Below, in pieces: positions 25,284-34,369 of a DNA stretch of 64,000 nt. The position numbers and the translations under genes were made by a program. The DNA lies in NCBI RefSeq assembly GCF_043555865.1, contig NZ_JBIGHY010000007.1:124001-188000 (forward strand). Direction: 5' to 3'. This stretch comes from Pelomonas dachongensis. Its GTDB lineage: Bacteria > Pseudomonadota > Gammaproteobacteria > Burkholderiales > Burkholderiaceae_C. Under the pieces are notes generated by a model. The model ran no database searches, had not been told where the DNA came from, and was given only the letters and a program-made list of their open reading frames with translations. Positions within the stretch are counted from its first letter, which is position 1, and each line of letters begins with the position of its first letter.

Positions 25284-27527
25284 TCAGGCGAACTTGAACG
25301 GCAGCTCGCGCTGGCGCTGGCCGGTCAGCCGCGCGACAGCGTTCGCCAGTGCCGGGGCCAGCGGCGGCACGCCCGGCTCGCCCATGCCCTTGGGGGCGTC
25401 ACTGCTGGGAACGATGCTGACGGTCATCACCTTTGGTGCGTCGGTGATGCGCGGCATCGCCATGTCGTAGAAGTTGTTCTGCTCGACGACGCCGTCCTTC
25501 AGCGTGACGCGGTGGGTCGGCATCGTCGTGCCCAACGCCATGATGGCGGCGCCCTGCACCTGCGTTTCGACCGAGCGCGGGTTGATGCAGAGGTTGCAAT
25601 GCACGCCGGCATGCACTTCCTGCAGCACCGGCTGGCGGTCCTTGCCCTTGCCCTTCAGGCTGGCCACAACCACATAGGCGACGACCGACTCGAAGCTCTC
25701 GTGCACCGCCACGCCCCAGGCCTGACCGGCCTTGAGCTTGCGCTGGCCGTAGCCGCTCTTGTCGACGGCCGCCTGCAGCGCCTGGCGGTGGCGTTCGGCC
25801 TTGGCATTGCCGGCCATCAGCGCCAGACGGTAGGCGACCGGGTCCTGCTTGGTCGTGAACGCGATCTCGTCGATCAGCGTCTCCATCACGTAGGCCGTGT
25901 GCGTGGAGCCGACCGAGCGCCACCACAGCACCGGCACGTTGACGTCAGGGTGGTGCACGCTGAGGTTCATCGGGATGTCGTACGGGTCGCGCATGCCCTC
26001 GGTCGTGGTGCCGTCCACGCCCTTCTGGTAGCCGAAGCCTTCCAGCGGCGAGCCTTTCAGGATGCTCTGGCTGACGATGCGGTGCTGCCAGCCGGTGATC
26101 TTGCCCTTGGCGTCGAAGCCGATCTCGGCGCGGTGCACGGTCATGGGCCGGTAGTAGCCCGCCTTCACGTCGTCCTCGCGGCTCCAGATCACCTTGACCG
26201 GCATGCGCTGGCCGGCCTGCGCCAGCGCCACCGCCACCGCCGCCGCCTCACGCGGCCATTCGCTCGCGGGTGTCGCCCGCCGCCCGAAACCGCCGCCCGC
26301 CATCTGCACGTGAACCTGCACCTGCTCCGGCTTCAGGCCCACTGTCCGGGCCAGCGCCATGGCATCCAGGCCCGGCATCTGCGCCGCGTAGTAGACGTCG
26401 CAGCGCTCGTCCTTCAGGTCCACCGTGCAGGCCAGCGGCTCCATCTGGGCGTGGTTCAGGTAGGGGAAGACGAAGTCCGCGGTGATCTTCTTCGGCGCCT
26501 TGGTCCAGCCACCCACGTCGGTCTGGAACTCGGGCTTGGGCGCCGGCGTGCCGGGCGTCTTGGCCAGCGCGAGGTACTGCTTGGTCAAGGCCGCGGTGTC
26601 AGGCTTGGCCAGGCCGCTCAGGTCCCACTCGACCTTGATCGCGTCGCGCCCCTTCTTGGCGGCCCAGTAGCCACTGGCGACGACGGCCACGCCCTGGCCG
26701 CCGCGGTCCAGGGTCACCGGCAACACGGCCTTCACGCCCTTGATTTTCAGCGCCTCGGCCGCGTCCAGCTTACCGATCTTGCCGTTGAAGACCGGCGGAC
26801 GCTGGATGACGGCCACCGCCATGCCCGGCAACTGCACGTCCATGCCGTAGGCCTGGCCCCCGGTGCTCTTGGCCTTGCCGACGACGAGCCCGGTGGGCTG
26901 GCCGATCAGCTTGAAAGCCTTGGGGTCCTTCAGCGTGACCGCCTCGGGGACCGGACCTTTCATCGCGGCGTCGAAGAGTTCGCCATAGCCGGCACTCTTG
27001 CCGCCGCCCGAGACCACGCCGTTCTCGGCCTTCAGCGACGCCACCGGCACACCCCAGCGCTGCGCCGCGGCGCCCAGCAGCATGGCCTTGCAGCGCGCGC
27101 CGAGCTCGCGGTATTGCTGGTAGCTGTTCTTCACCGAGTTGGAGCCGCCGGTCAGGTGCATGCCGAACAGCGGGTCGACGTAGGCGCCCTTCTGGTCGCC
27201 GAAGCCGGTGCGCACCTGGCTCCAGTCGGCGTCCAGTTCCTCTGCGCAGATCATGGCCAGGCCGGTCTCGATGCCCTGGCCCATGTCCATGCGGTTGCAC
27301 AGGATGGTGGTGGTGCCGTCGGCAGCGATGGCGATGAACGCCAGCGGCTGCTCGGTCGGCTTGGCGCCGGGCTTGACGTCGGGCGCCTGCGCGGCGGCCA
27401 CGCCGGGCAAGCCGCCGAGCAAAGCGAGACCGACAGCGCCGCCGACGGTGGTTGTGACGAAGGTGCGGCGAGACAGGCCGCCGGCAGCCGCGGAGAAGGC
27501 CTGATCGATGCGACGTGGATTCAGCAT
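25284..27527 (-). CDS. iorB: Molybdenum hydroxylase large subunit (isoquinoline 1-oxidoreductase beta-like)
   Basis: A 747-residue molybdopterin-binding subunit of the xanthine oxidase family, in the IorB/aldehyde-oxidase branch. A Tat signal is clear: SRRTFVTTTVGGAVGLALLGG at about residues 19-39, so the holoenzyme acts in the periplasm. Glycine-rich Mo-cofactor contacts (QMAGGGFGRRA, the GSTHTAYVMETLIDE region and the late GVPPLAPALANA) are visible. It follows the 2Fe-2S subunit gene by 10 bp with an AGGAGG ribosome site. No FAD subunit is present, as is usual for this branch; electrons probably go to a cytochrome. The substrate (N-heterocycle or aldehyde) is not readable. Confidence 0.88.
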   Translation of the reverse strand: MLNPRRIDQAFSAAAGGLSRRTFVTTTVGGAVGLALLGGLPGVAAAQAPDVKPGAKPTEQPLAFIAIAADGTTTILCNRMDMGQGIETGLAMICAEELDADWSQVRTGFGDQKGAYVDPLFGMHLTGGSNSVKNSYQQYRELGARCKAMLLGAAAQRWGVPVASLKAENGVVSGGGKSAGYGELFDAAMKGPVPEAVTLKDPKAFKLIGQPTGLVVGKAKSTGGQAYGMDVQLPGMAVAVIQRPPVFNGKIGKLDAAEALKIKGVKAVLPVTLDRGGQGVAVVASGYWAAKKGRDAIKVEWDLSGLAKPDTAALTKQYLALAKTPGTPAPKPEFQTDVGGWTKAPKKITADFVFPYLNHAQMEPLACTVDLKDERCDVYYAAQMPGLDAMALARTVGLKPEQVQVHVQMAGGGFGRRATPASEWPREAAAVAVALAQAGQRMPVKVIWSREDDVKAGYYRPMTVHRAEIGFDAKGKITGWQHRIVSQSILKGSPLEGFGYQKGVDGTTTEGMRDPYDIPMNLSVHHPDVNVPVLWWRSVGSTHTAYVMETLIDEIAFTTKQDPVAYRLALMAGNAKAERHRQALQAAVDKSGYGQRKLKAGQAWGVAVHESFESVVAYVVVASLKGKGKDRQPVLQEVHAGVHCNLCINPRSVETQVQGAAIMALGTTMPTHRVTLKDGVVEQNNFYDMAMPRITDAPKVMTVSIVPSSDAPKGMGEPGVPPLAPALANAVARLTGQRQRELPFKFA

Positions 27528-27537
27528 GTCGTCCTCC

Positions 27538-27996
27538 TCAGGCCAGTTGAGCCGCAGCCGTGTGGATGGCGGCGCGGATGCGGGCGTAGGTGCCGCAGCG
27601 GCAGATGTTGCCGGCCATGGCTTCGTCGATCTGCGCGTCGGTGGGCTTCTTGTTGCCCTTCAGCAGCGCAACGGCGGCCATCACCTGGCCGCTCTGACAG
27701 TAGCCGCACTGCGCCACGTCCTGGGCCACCCACGCCGCCTGCACCACCTGGCCGACGGGGTCAGTGGCGATGCCCTCGATGGTGGTGACCTGCGCGCCGG
27801 CGACCGACGAGATCGGCGTCAGGCAGGCCCGCACGGGCGCCCCGGCCACGTGCATCGTGCAGGCGCCGCACTGGGCCGCACCGCAACCGAACTTGCTGCC
27901 GGTCAGTTGCAGCTCCTCGCGCACTGCCCATAGCAGCGGCATGTCGGGGTCGGCGTCCATCGAGACGGCGCGACCGTTCACGGTCAGGTTGATCAT
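27538..27996 (-). CDS. iorA: Molybdenum hydroxylase 2Fe-2S subunit (isoquinoline 1-oxidoreductase alpha-like)
   Basis: A 152-residue iron-sulphur subunit. The plant-type 2Fe-2S cluster is bound by CGAAQCGAC plus a later Cys (VRACLTPI), and the second cluster by CGYCQSG and CRCG. It passes electrons from the Mo site of the adjacent large subunit. It has no signal of its own, so it would be co-exported with the Tat-bearing partner. First gene of the pair. Confidence 0.92.
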   Translation of the reverse strand: MINLTVNGRAVSMDADPDMPLLWAVREELQLTGSKFGCGAAQCGACTMHVAGAPVRACLTPISSVAGAQVTTIEGIATDPVGQVVQAAWVAQDVAQCGYCQSGQVMAAVALLKGNKKPTDAQIDEAMAGNICRCGTYARIRAAIHTAAAQLA

Positions 27997-28052
27997 GGGG
28001 GGCTCCAGGTAAGGAGCGCACTCTAGCCAGAAGCCGCAACCCCGTACATCAG

Positions 28053-31000
28053 TCAGGTATCCCGCTTGCCCGCCGGCTCTCCCTGGCCCGCATCGACACG
28101 CAACGCGTCGGCCAGTGCCTCCAGCGCGACGGGCTTGACCAGATGCATGTCAAAGCCGGCGCGCGCCGAGCGCTGGCGGTCCTCGGGCTGTCCGTAGCCG
28201 GTCAGCGCCACCAGCCGCATCGGCGCGGCCGGCGCCGCGGCTCGCAGGCGGCGCGCGACCTCGTAGCCGTCCATGCCGGGCAGCCCGATGTCCAGCAGCA
28301 CGACGTCGGGCAGCCAGTCCAGCGCCATCTTCAGCGCGGCCTCGGCGCTGAAGCCGGTGCGCACCTCGTGGCCGTCCAGGCTCAGCATCATCGCGAGCGA
28401 CTCGGCCGCGTCCTCGTTGTCGTCGATCAGCAGCACGCGGCGCGCGGGCAGCGGGGCCGGCACCTCCAGCACGACCGCCGGCATGGCCGCCGAGAGCGGC
28501 AGGCGGATCTCGAACGTGGCTCCGTGCCCCGCACCCAGGCTGCTGGCCGCGACGCGGCCGCCGTGCATCTCCACCAGGCGGCGCACGACCGACAGGCCGA
28601 TGCCCAGCCCGCCCTGCGCGCGGTCCAGCGTGCGGGTGCTCTGCACGAACAGGTCGAACACCACGGGCAACACATCTGCGGGGATGCCGGCACCGCTGTC
28701 CTGCACGCACAACACGGCGTCGTCGCCGGCGCGGGTCAGCTCGACGCGGATGTCGCCGCCGGGGTCGGTGTACTTCGCCGCGTTGGACAGCAGGTTGACG
28801 ACGCACTGCTGCAGCCGCGCCGCATCGCCCAGCACCGTCAGCGGCAGGCCCGACACCACCTGCAGCCGGTGGCCGCGCTCCAACATGGCCGGCCCGCTGG
28901 CCTCGACCGCCGCCGCGATGACCGCGCTGAGCGCCACCGGCCGGCACTCCAGCTCGATGCGGCCGTGCGTGATGCGCGACACGTCAAGCAGGTCGTCCAC
29001 CATGCGCGCCATCTGCTGCACCTGCCGGTGCACGATCTCCACTGCGTGGCGCGCCGGGCCGTCGGCGGGCGTCGTGCGCAGCATCAGCTCGGCCGCATTG
29101 CGGATTGGTGCGAGCGGGTTGCGCAGCTCGTGGCCCAGCATCGCCAGGAACTCGTCCTTGCGGCGGTCCGACTCGCGCAGCGCCTGCTCCATGCGCTTGC
29201 GCGGCGTGAAGTCGAAGGTCAGACCGCTCAGGCGCACGACCGCGCTGCCAGCCTCGTCGGGATTGGCCCGCACCGGCAGCGCCCGCACCTCCAGCCAGCG
29301 CTCCTCGCCGGTGTCCGGGCGCCGGATGCGGATCTCGTCTGTGAAGGCGACGCCATCGCGCAGCGCGACATCGACGTGGTTGCGAAAGCGCTGCACATCG
29401 TCGGCGTGCACGAGGTCGAACGACGTCTGCAGGTCGGCCGGCGCCACGCCCATCACGTCCGCCGCGTTGTCCGACAGTGTCAGCCGCGTCGTGAGCGCGT
29501 CGACGTCCCAGGTGAACATCTGCGCGCTCGCCAGCGACAGCCGCAGCTGCTGCTCGCCCGCGCGGCGCTGGCGGTCCAGCTCGATCAGCGCCGACACGCG
29601 CGCCAGCAGTTCGCGGGCCGAGAACGGCTTGGCGAGGTAGTCGTCGGCACCGGCGGCCAGCCCTTCGATCTGCGCCTCCTCGCCTGCGCGGGCCGACAAC
29701 AGCACGACCGGCAGCGTGCGCGTCCGGGCATCGGCGCGCAGCGCGGCCAGCAGCCCGAAGCCGTCCAACCTGGGCATCATCACGTCGGTCAGCAGCAGCG
29801 CCGGGCGCTCGCGCTGCACAGCTGCCAGCGCCTGCTCGCCATCGGCCACGCCCTCCACGCGGTAGTACGGCGAAAGCAGCCCGCGCAGGTACTGCCGCAT
29901 GTCGGCGTTGTCGTCGGCCACGACGACGCGCGCCCCCAGCGTGGCGCGGTAGCGCTCGCCCAGCTGCGGCATCGGGCTGCCGGCGCTGGCGCCCGTCACC
30001 GCGTCGCCCTCCTGCACCGGCAGCCAGCGCAGCGCCTCTTGCACATAGCCGGCGGCGCGGCTGGTGCCAGGCAGGTGCGCCTGCTCGTGGTGCACCTGCT
30101 CGGCCGGCAGGTGCGCGAAGCCGAAGGGCAGCCGCAGCGTGAAACGCGTGCCCTCGCCCAGCCGGCTGTCAACTGCGATGTCGCCATGGTGCAGGCGCAT
30201 CAGTTCCTGCACCAGCGCCAGGCCGATGCCGCTGCCCTCGTGCGTGCGCGCCTGCACGCTCTCGACACGATGGAAGCGCTCGAACAGCCGCGGCACCTCG
30301 CGCTCTGCCACGCCGATGCCGCTGTCCTCGATGCTCACCACGGCCATGCCGTCCTCGGCGCCCACCCGCACCGAGACCCGCCCCTGCAGCGTGTACTTCA
30401 GCGCGTTGGATAGCAGGTTCAGCACGATGCGCTCCCAGTGGTCGCGATCCACGTAGACCGGCTGCGACAACTGCGGGCAGCTGACGCTGAAGACCAGTCC
30501 GGCCCGCTCCATCGCCGAGCGGAACGTGCTGGCCAGCTCACCGGTCAGCGCGGCCAGGTCGGTGGGCCGAAACGCGGACGTGACGCGGCCCGCCTCGATG
30601 CGCGAGAACTCCAGCAGCGCATTCACCAGCTTGTTCAGCCGCAGCGCGTTGCGGGCCACCATGTCCAGCCGCTCGTGCAGCGCGGCGGGCAGCTCGTCGT
30701 GCGCCAGCGCGTCCTGCAGCGGCCCCATCATCAGCGTCAGCGGCGTGCGGAACTCGTGGCTGATGTTGGAGAAGAACTGCGTCTTGGCGCGGTCCAACCG
30801 CGCCAGCTCCTCGGCCTTGCGCTGCTGCAGCTCGTGCGCCTCGGCGTTGCCCATGGCGCTGGACAGCTGCTGGGCGACCAGGCGCAGGAAGTCTGCGTAG
30901 CGCTCGTCCAGCATGCGAAAGGGGTTCAGCCCCACCACCAGCACGCCCTCCTGCCCGGCGTCACTAGCGGGGCGCAGCGGCAGCATCCAGGCGCGCTCCG

Positions 31001-31838
31001 CGGGCTGCGGCCAGCTGCCACCGGGCCAGGCGACGCCCGCATCTAGCGCCGGCAGTGCGGACACCAGCCGCGGCTGCTGCGACGTGATCACCTCGTCCGC
31101 GTGCCAGGGCGCGGCCTGCAGGTCTAGCCCGCGCATCGCGTCGAGCCACGCGCCGTCGCCGCCGGCCGCCGCGGCCAGCGTCAGCGGCGTCTCGCCCTGG
31201 GCCCGCAGGCACACCAGCGCGAACGGCATGTCGCGGTCGTTGGTGCCCAACGCACGGGTGCAGCCGCGCACTACCTGGTCCACCGTACGCGCATCCGCCG
31301 CGCGCGTCGCCAGCTCGCGTAGCAGCGACAGCTGGCGCTCGCCCATGACGCGTTGGGTCTCGTCGAAGTTGGCACAGATGACACCTGCGGGCACCCCGTC
31401 ATCACCCGGGATGGGGCTGTACGAGAAGGTGTAGTACGCCTCCTCAGGGTAGCCGTTGCGCTCCATGATGAACAGCTGGCTCTCGACGAAGACGCCGTCG
31501 CCGCTCATCGCGGTTTCCAGCAGCGGCTGGACCGCCGAACGGATCTCGCTCCAGATTTGCAACGTCGGTTGCCCCAGCGCCTGCGGATGCCTGCCGCCGA
31601 TGATGGCTTTGTAGGCGTCGTTGTACATGTAGACCAGCTCCGGGCCCCAGCCGATCCAGATCGGCTGGCGCGACGTCAGCATGATGCGCACGACCGTCTT
31701 CAGGCTGCGCGGCCAGCCCGCGGGCAGGCCCAGCGGCGTGGTGGTCCAGTCGAACGCGCGGATGTGCTCGCCCAACTCCCCGCCGCCGGCAAGAAAAGAG
31801 GTTTCCAGATCTCGCGTCGCTTCGGCGGGGTCGTGCAT
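28053..31838 (-). CDS. Hybrid sensor kinase with two kinase and two receiver modules
   Basis: A 1261-residue soluble protein with no transmembrane segment. In order: PAS-like sensor (about 30-165), GAF (about 185-340), HisKA with His361 (ISHEFRTP), HATPase (N-box around 475, GSGIGLA at about 536), receiver with Asp685 (TDVMMPR), PAS_3 (about 770-880), a second HisKA with His903 (LGHELRNP), second HATPase (about 1000-1115) and a C-terminal receiver with Asp1183 (LLDIGLPG). All phosphorylation residues are intact, so an internal phosphorelay is possible. No output domain; the partner is unknown. It is the third gene of a signalling block with the CHASE2 kinase and FecR protein. Start at 31838; upstream in-frame codons add a Cys/Arg-rich leader. 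Confidence 0.88.
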   Translation of the reverse strand: MHDPAEATRDLETSFLAGGGELGEHIRAFDWTTTPLGLPAGWPRSLKTVVRIMLTSRQPIWIGWGPELVYMYNDAYKAIIGGRHPQALGQPTLQIWSEIRSAVQPLLETAMSGDGVFVESQLFIMERNGYPEEAYYTFSYSPIPGDDGVPAGVICANFDETQRVMGERQLSLLRELATRAADARTVDQVVRGCTRALGTNDRDMPFALVCLRAQGETPLTLAAAAGGDGAWLDAMRGLDLQAAPWHADEVITSQQPRLVSALPALDAGVAWPGGSWPQPAERAWMLPLRPASDAGQEGVLVVGLNPFRMLDERYADFLRLVAQQLSSAMGNAEAHELQQRKAEELARLDRAKTQFFSNISHEFRTPLTLMMGPLQDALAHDELPAALHERLDMVARNALRLNKLVNALLEFSRIEAGRVTSAFRPTDLAALTGELASTFRSAMERAGLVFSVSCPQLSQPVYVDRDHWERIVLNLLSNALKYTLQGRVSVRVGAEDGMAVVSIEDSGIGVAEREVPRLFERFHRVESVQARTHEGSGIGLALVQELMRLHHGDIAVDSRLGEGTRFTLRLPFGFAHLPAEQVHHEQAHLPGTSRAAGYVQEALRWLPVQEGDAVTGASAGSPMPQLGERYRATLGARVVVADDNADMRQYLRGLLSPYYRVEGVADGEQALAAVQRERPALLLTDVMMPRLDGFGLLAALRADARTRTLPVVLLSARAGEEAQIEGLAAGADDYLAKPFSARELLARVSALIELDRQRRAGEQQLRLSLASAQMFTWDVDALTTRLTLSDNAADVMGVAPADLQTSFDLVHADDVQRFRNHVDVALRDGVAFTDEIRIRRPDTGEERWLEVRALPVRANPDEAGSAVVRLSGLTFDFTPRKRMEQALRESDRRKDEFLAMLGHELRNPLAPIRNAAELMLRTTPADGPARHAVEIVHRQVQQMARMVDDLLDVSRITHGRIELECRPVALSAVIAAAVEASGPAMLERGHRLQVVSGLPLTVLGDAARLQQCVVNLLSNAAKYTDPGGDIRVELTRAGDDAVLCVQDSGAGIPADVLPVVFDLFVQSTRTLDRAQGGLGIGLSVVRRLVEMHGGRVAASSLGAGHGATFEIRLPLSAAMPAVVLEVPAPLPARRVLLIDDNEDAAESLAMMLSLDGHEVRTGFSAEAALKMALDWLPDVVLLDIGLPGMDGYEVARRLRAAAPAAPMRLVALTGYGQPEDRQRSARAGFDMHLVKPVALEALADALRVDAGQGEPAGKRDT

Positions 31839-31996
31839 GCAGTGGTGGCGTCCTTGTCGGACCGCACGATAACCGCAGCCGCACCCGCCGCAGGCCACGG
31901 GTCATTTCACCGGGCGGCTCGCGCTCGGCCCACAGAAGCGTCGTGGCGCCGGAATCAGAGGCGGCTTGCTTCAGTGGCGGCGGCCGCCGCCCCGGG

Positions 31997-34369
31997 TCAC
32001 AGCCGCGCGTGACGCGCCAGCGCCTGCAGCAGCTCGGGCAGCCCGATGGGCTTGGTCAGGTGGGCGTCGCAGCCGGCCTGCAGTGACTGTCGCGCATCGT
32101 CGTCCGATGCATTCGCCGTCAGCGCGACTATGGGGGTGCGGGACCGTCCCTCGGCCGCCTCGATGGCCCGCCACTGCCGCGTGGCAGACAGGCCGTCCAA
32201 CTCGGGCATCAGCATGTCCATCAGCACGAGGTCGAAATCCTGCGCGCGCAGCATCGCCAGCGCCTCGGCACCGTCGTGCGCGCGCTCGATGCGGTGTCCC
32301 AGCGGCGCCAGCATGCCCTCGATGACGAGCACGTTGACCTCGTTGTCCTCGGCCAGCAGCAGATGCAGCGCACGCGCCGGCGCCACGCGCTCGGGCCGCT
32401 GCGGGGCAGCGTCTTCAGCAGGCGGCGGCACGGCGGGCAGCTGCAGGCACAGGTCGAAGCGGCTGCCCTCGCCCGGGCGGCTCTGCACGCTGACATCGCC
32501 GCCCATCAGCCGCGCCAGGCTGCGCGTGATGGACAGGCCCAGCCCCGTACCGCCGAACTCGCGCGCGACGCTGGCATCGGCCTGCGCGAACGGCTCGAAG
32601 ATGCGCTGCAGCACCTCCGGCGCGATGCCGATGCCGGTGTCCTGCACGACGATGTGCACCAAGCCGTCCGGGCCGCGCGACAGCTCCACCGTCACGCCGC
32701 CGCTGCGCGTGAACTTGACCGCATTGCCCACCAGGTTGGCCACCATCTGCGCCACGCGCTGCGCGTCGCCGTTCACCCAGCCCGCCGCCTCGGTGCGCGC
32801 GAACACCCGCAGCCACAGGCCGCGGCCCTGCGCGCGCTCTCGAAGCAGCTCCAGCTGCATCTCCACCAGGTCCGCCAGGTGGAAGGGGCGTGCCATCAAC
32901 TCCAGACGCCCGCTCTCGATGCGCGCGTTGTCCAGCAGGTCGTTGATGAGCGCGAAGGCCTGTCGGCCTGCGTGGCCCAGCATCTCGACGTGGTGGGCCT
33001 GCTCGGGCCGCAGCGGCGAGCGCGCCAGGATGTCGGAGAAGCCCAGCACCGCATTCATCGGCGTGCGCATCTCGTGGCTGACCTGAGCCAGCAGCTCGGT
33101 CTTGGCGCGGCTGCGCGCCTCGGCCAGTTCGCGCTGGCGCAGCAGCTCGTGCTCGCGCTCGCGGGCCTGGCGCTGGTGTGCCGCCGCGGTCAACAGCAAG
33201 GCCAGCGCCAGCAGGTAGAGCGCGGGCGCGGGCGTGGCCAGCACGCCGGCCTGCGCGCCGCCCCACGCCAGCAGGCAGATCAGCGCCATCGCGACGCCCG
33301 CGGCCCGCCCCTGCGCCCGCAGCAGCAGCGGCAGCCCGCCCAGCGCCAGCACCAGCGCGTTGAGGGCCCACACCGCGGGGCCGCGCTCCTGCATCAGCGG
33401 CAGCGGCTGCTGCCCCAGCGCCTCGAAGACAGCCGCATTCAGCGCCACGCCGCTGAGCCGCCCCTGCGGCGTCATGACGTCGTCGGCAAAGAAAGCGCTG
33501 CTGCCGACGAACACGCTGCGGCCCTTCAGCAGCTGCGGCAGACCGGCGTCATCGACCTCGCCCAGCGCCGCGCGCATCAACCGCTGCCACGGCAGACTCG
33601 GCGGCTCGCCGGCCTCGGGCGGCAGGCGCAGCCGCAAGCGGCCATCATCGTCCAGCGGCCAGCGGCGGGTGCCGGCGACGAGATCGCCGCCCTCCATGCG
33701 CCAGCCATCGGCGCCATCGGCACGCAGCCGCGCGGCCAGCGCCAGGCTGGGCAGGCTGAGGCCCTGCACGCGGTGAAGCAGCGGCAGCCGGCGCAGCATG
33801 CCGTCATCGTCCAGGCGCACGGAGATCAGGCCCAGGCCCGCCGGCGCGGGCAGTGCGTCCAGCAGCGCGTCGGCCGGCAGCGTCACGCCGCCCCAGGCCA
33901 TGCCGGGCGCACCCGTCTGGCCCAGCCGCGCCAGAGCTCGCTGCTCACTGGCGCTGGGCGCTGGCAGTTCCACGCCGGCGCGCTGGCCGCGCGTCAGGCC
34001 CGCGCCGGCCAGCACCACGGGCGGCGGCCCGCCCAGCGCCGCGGCCAACCGGGCGTCGCCGTCGCGCGCGCCGGCGAACACGACGTCCATCACCACCAGC
34101 CGCACGCCGGCCTGGCCCAGGTAGTCCAGCATCAGCGCGTAGACGTCGCGCGAGTACGGCCACTCGCCGAGCGGCTCGCGCAGCGCGCGCAGCGAAGCGT
34201 CGTCGATGTCCACGATGACGACACCGGGCTCGGCGCTGGGCGCGGGGGCGGCCGTGCGCAGCAGCGCGTCGCCCAGCACGTCGTCGATGCGGCGCTGCGC
34301 GCCCGCCAGGCTCAGCAGCACCCACAGCAGCAGCGCTGCCGGCCAGGCCAGCCAGGGCCAGTGCTTCAA
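31997..34369 (-). CDS. CHASE2-domain hybrid histidine kinase
   Basis: A 790-residue membrane sensor: a first transmembrane helix (about residues 4-24), a periplasmic CHASE2 domain (about 28-315), three closely spaced transmembrane helices (about 322-398), HisKA with His432 (SHEMRTPM), HATPase (about 530-645) and a C-terminal receiver with Asp718 (LVLMDML). No ATG fits; the best start is TTG at 34369, which overlaps the stop of the FecR gene as TTGA and begins right before the first membrane helix. A GTG at 34402 is an alternative. CHASE2 ligands are unknown. The overlap suggests the FecR protein is its partner. Confidence 0.85.
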   Translation of the reverse strand: MKHWPWLAWPAALLLWVLLSLAGAQRRIDDVLGDALLRTAAPAPSAEPGVVIVDIDDASLRALREPLGEWPYSRDVYALMLDYLGQAGVRLVVMDVVFAGARDGDARLAAALGGPPPVVLAGAGLTRGQRAGVELPAPSASEQRALARLGQTGAPGMAWGGVTLPADALLDALPAPAGLGLISVRLDDDGMLRRLPLLHRVQGLSLPSLALAARLRADGADGWRMEGGDLVAGTRRWPLDDDGRLRLRLPPEAGEPPSLPWQRLMRAALGEVDDAGLPQLLKGRSVFVGSSAFFADDVMTPQGRLSGVALNAAVFEALGQQPLPLMQERGPAVWALNALVLALGGLPLLLRAQGRAAGVAMALICLLAWGGAQAGVLATPAPALYLLALALLLTAAAHQRQAREREHELLRQRELAEARSRAKTELLAQVSHEMRTPMNAVLGFSDILARSPLRPEQAHHVEMLGHAGRQAFALINDLLDNARIESGRLELMARPFHLADLVEMQLELLRERAQGRGLWLRVFARTEAAGWVNGDAQRVAQMVANLVGNAVKFTRSGGVTVELSRGPDGLVHIVVQDTGIGIAPEVLQRIFEPFAQADASVAREFGGTGLGLSITRSLARLMGGDVSVQSRPGEGSRFDLCLQLPAVPPPAEDAAPQRPERVAPARALHLLLAEDNEVNVLVIEGMLAPLGHRIERAHDGAEALAMLRAQDFDLVLMDMLMPELDGLSATRQWRAIEAAEGRSRTPIVALTANASDDDARQSLQAGCDAHLTKPIGLPELLQALARHARL

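Noticed and set aside
25512..27788. A 758-codon open frame on the plus strand opposite the molybdenum hydroxylase genes
   Set aside because: It mirrors iorB/iorA; the long open frame is an effect of high GC and codon bias. The sequence is His/Arg/Ala/Gly-rich without any domain.
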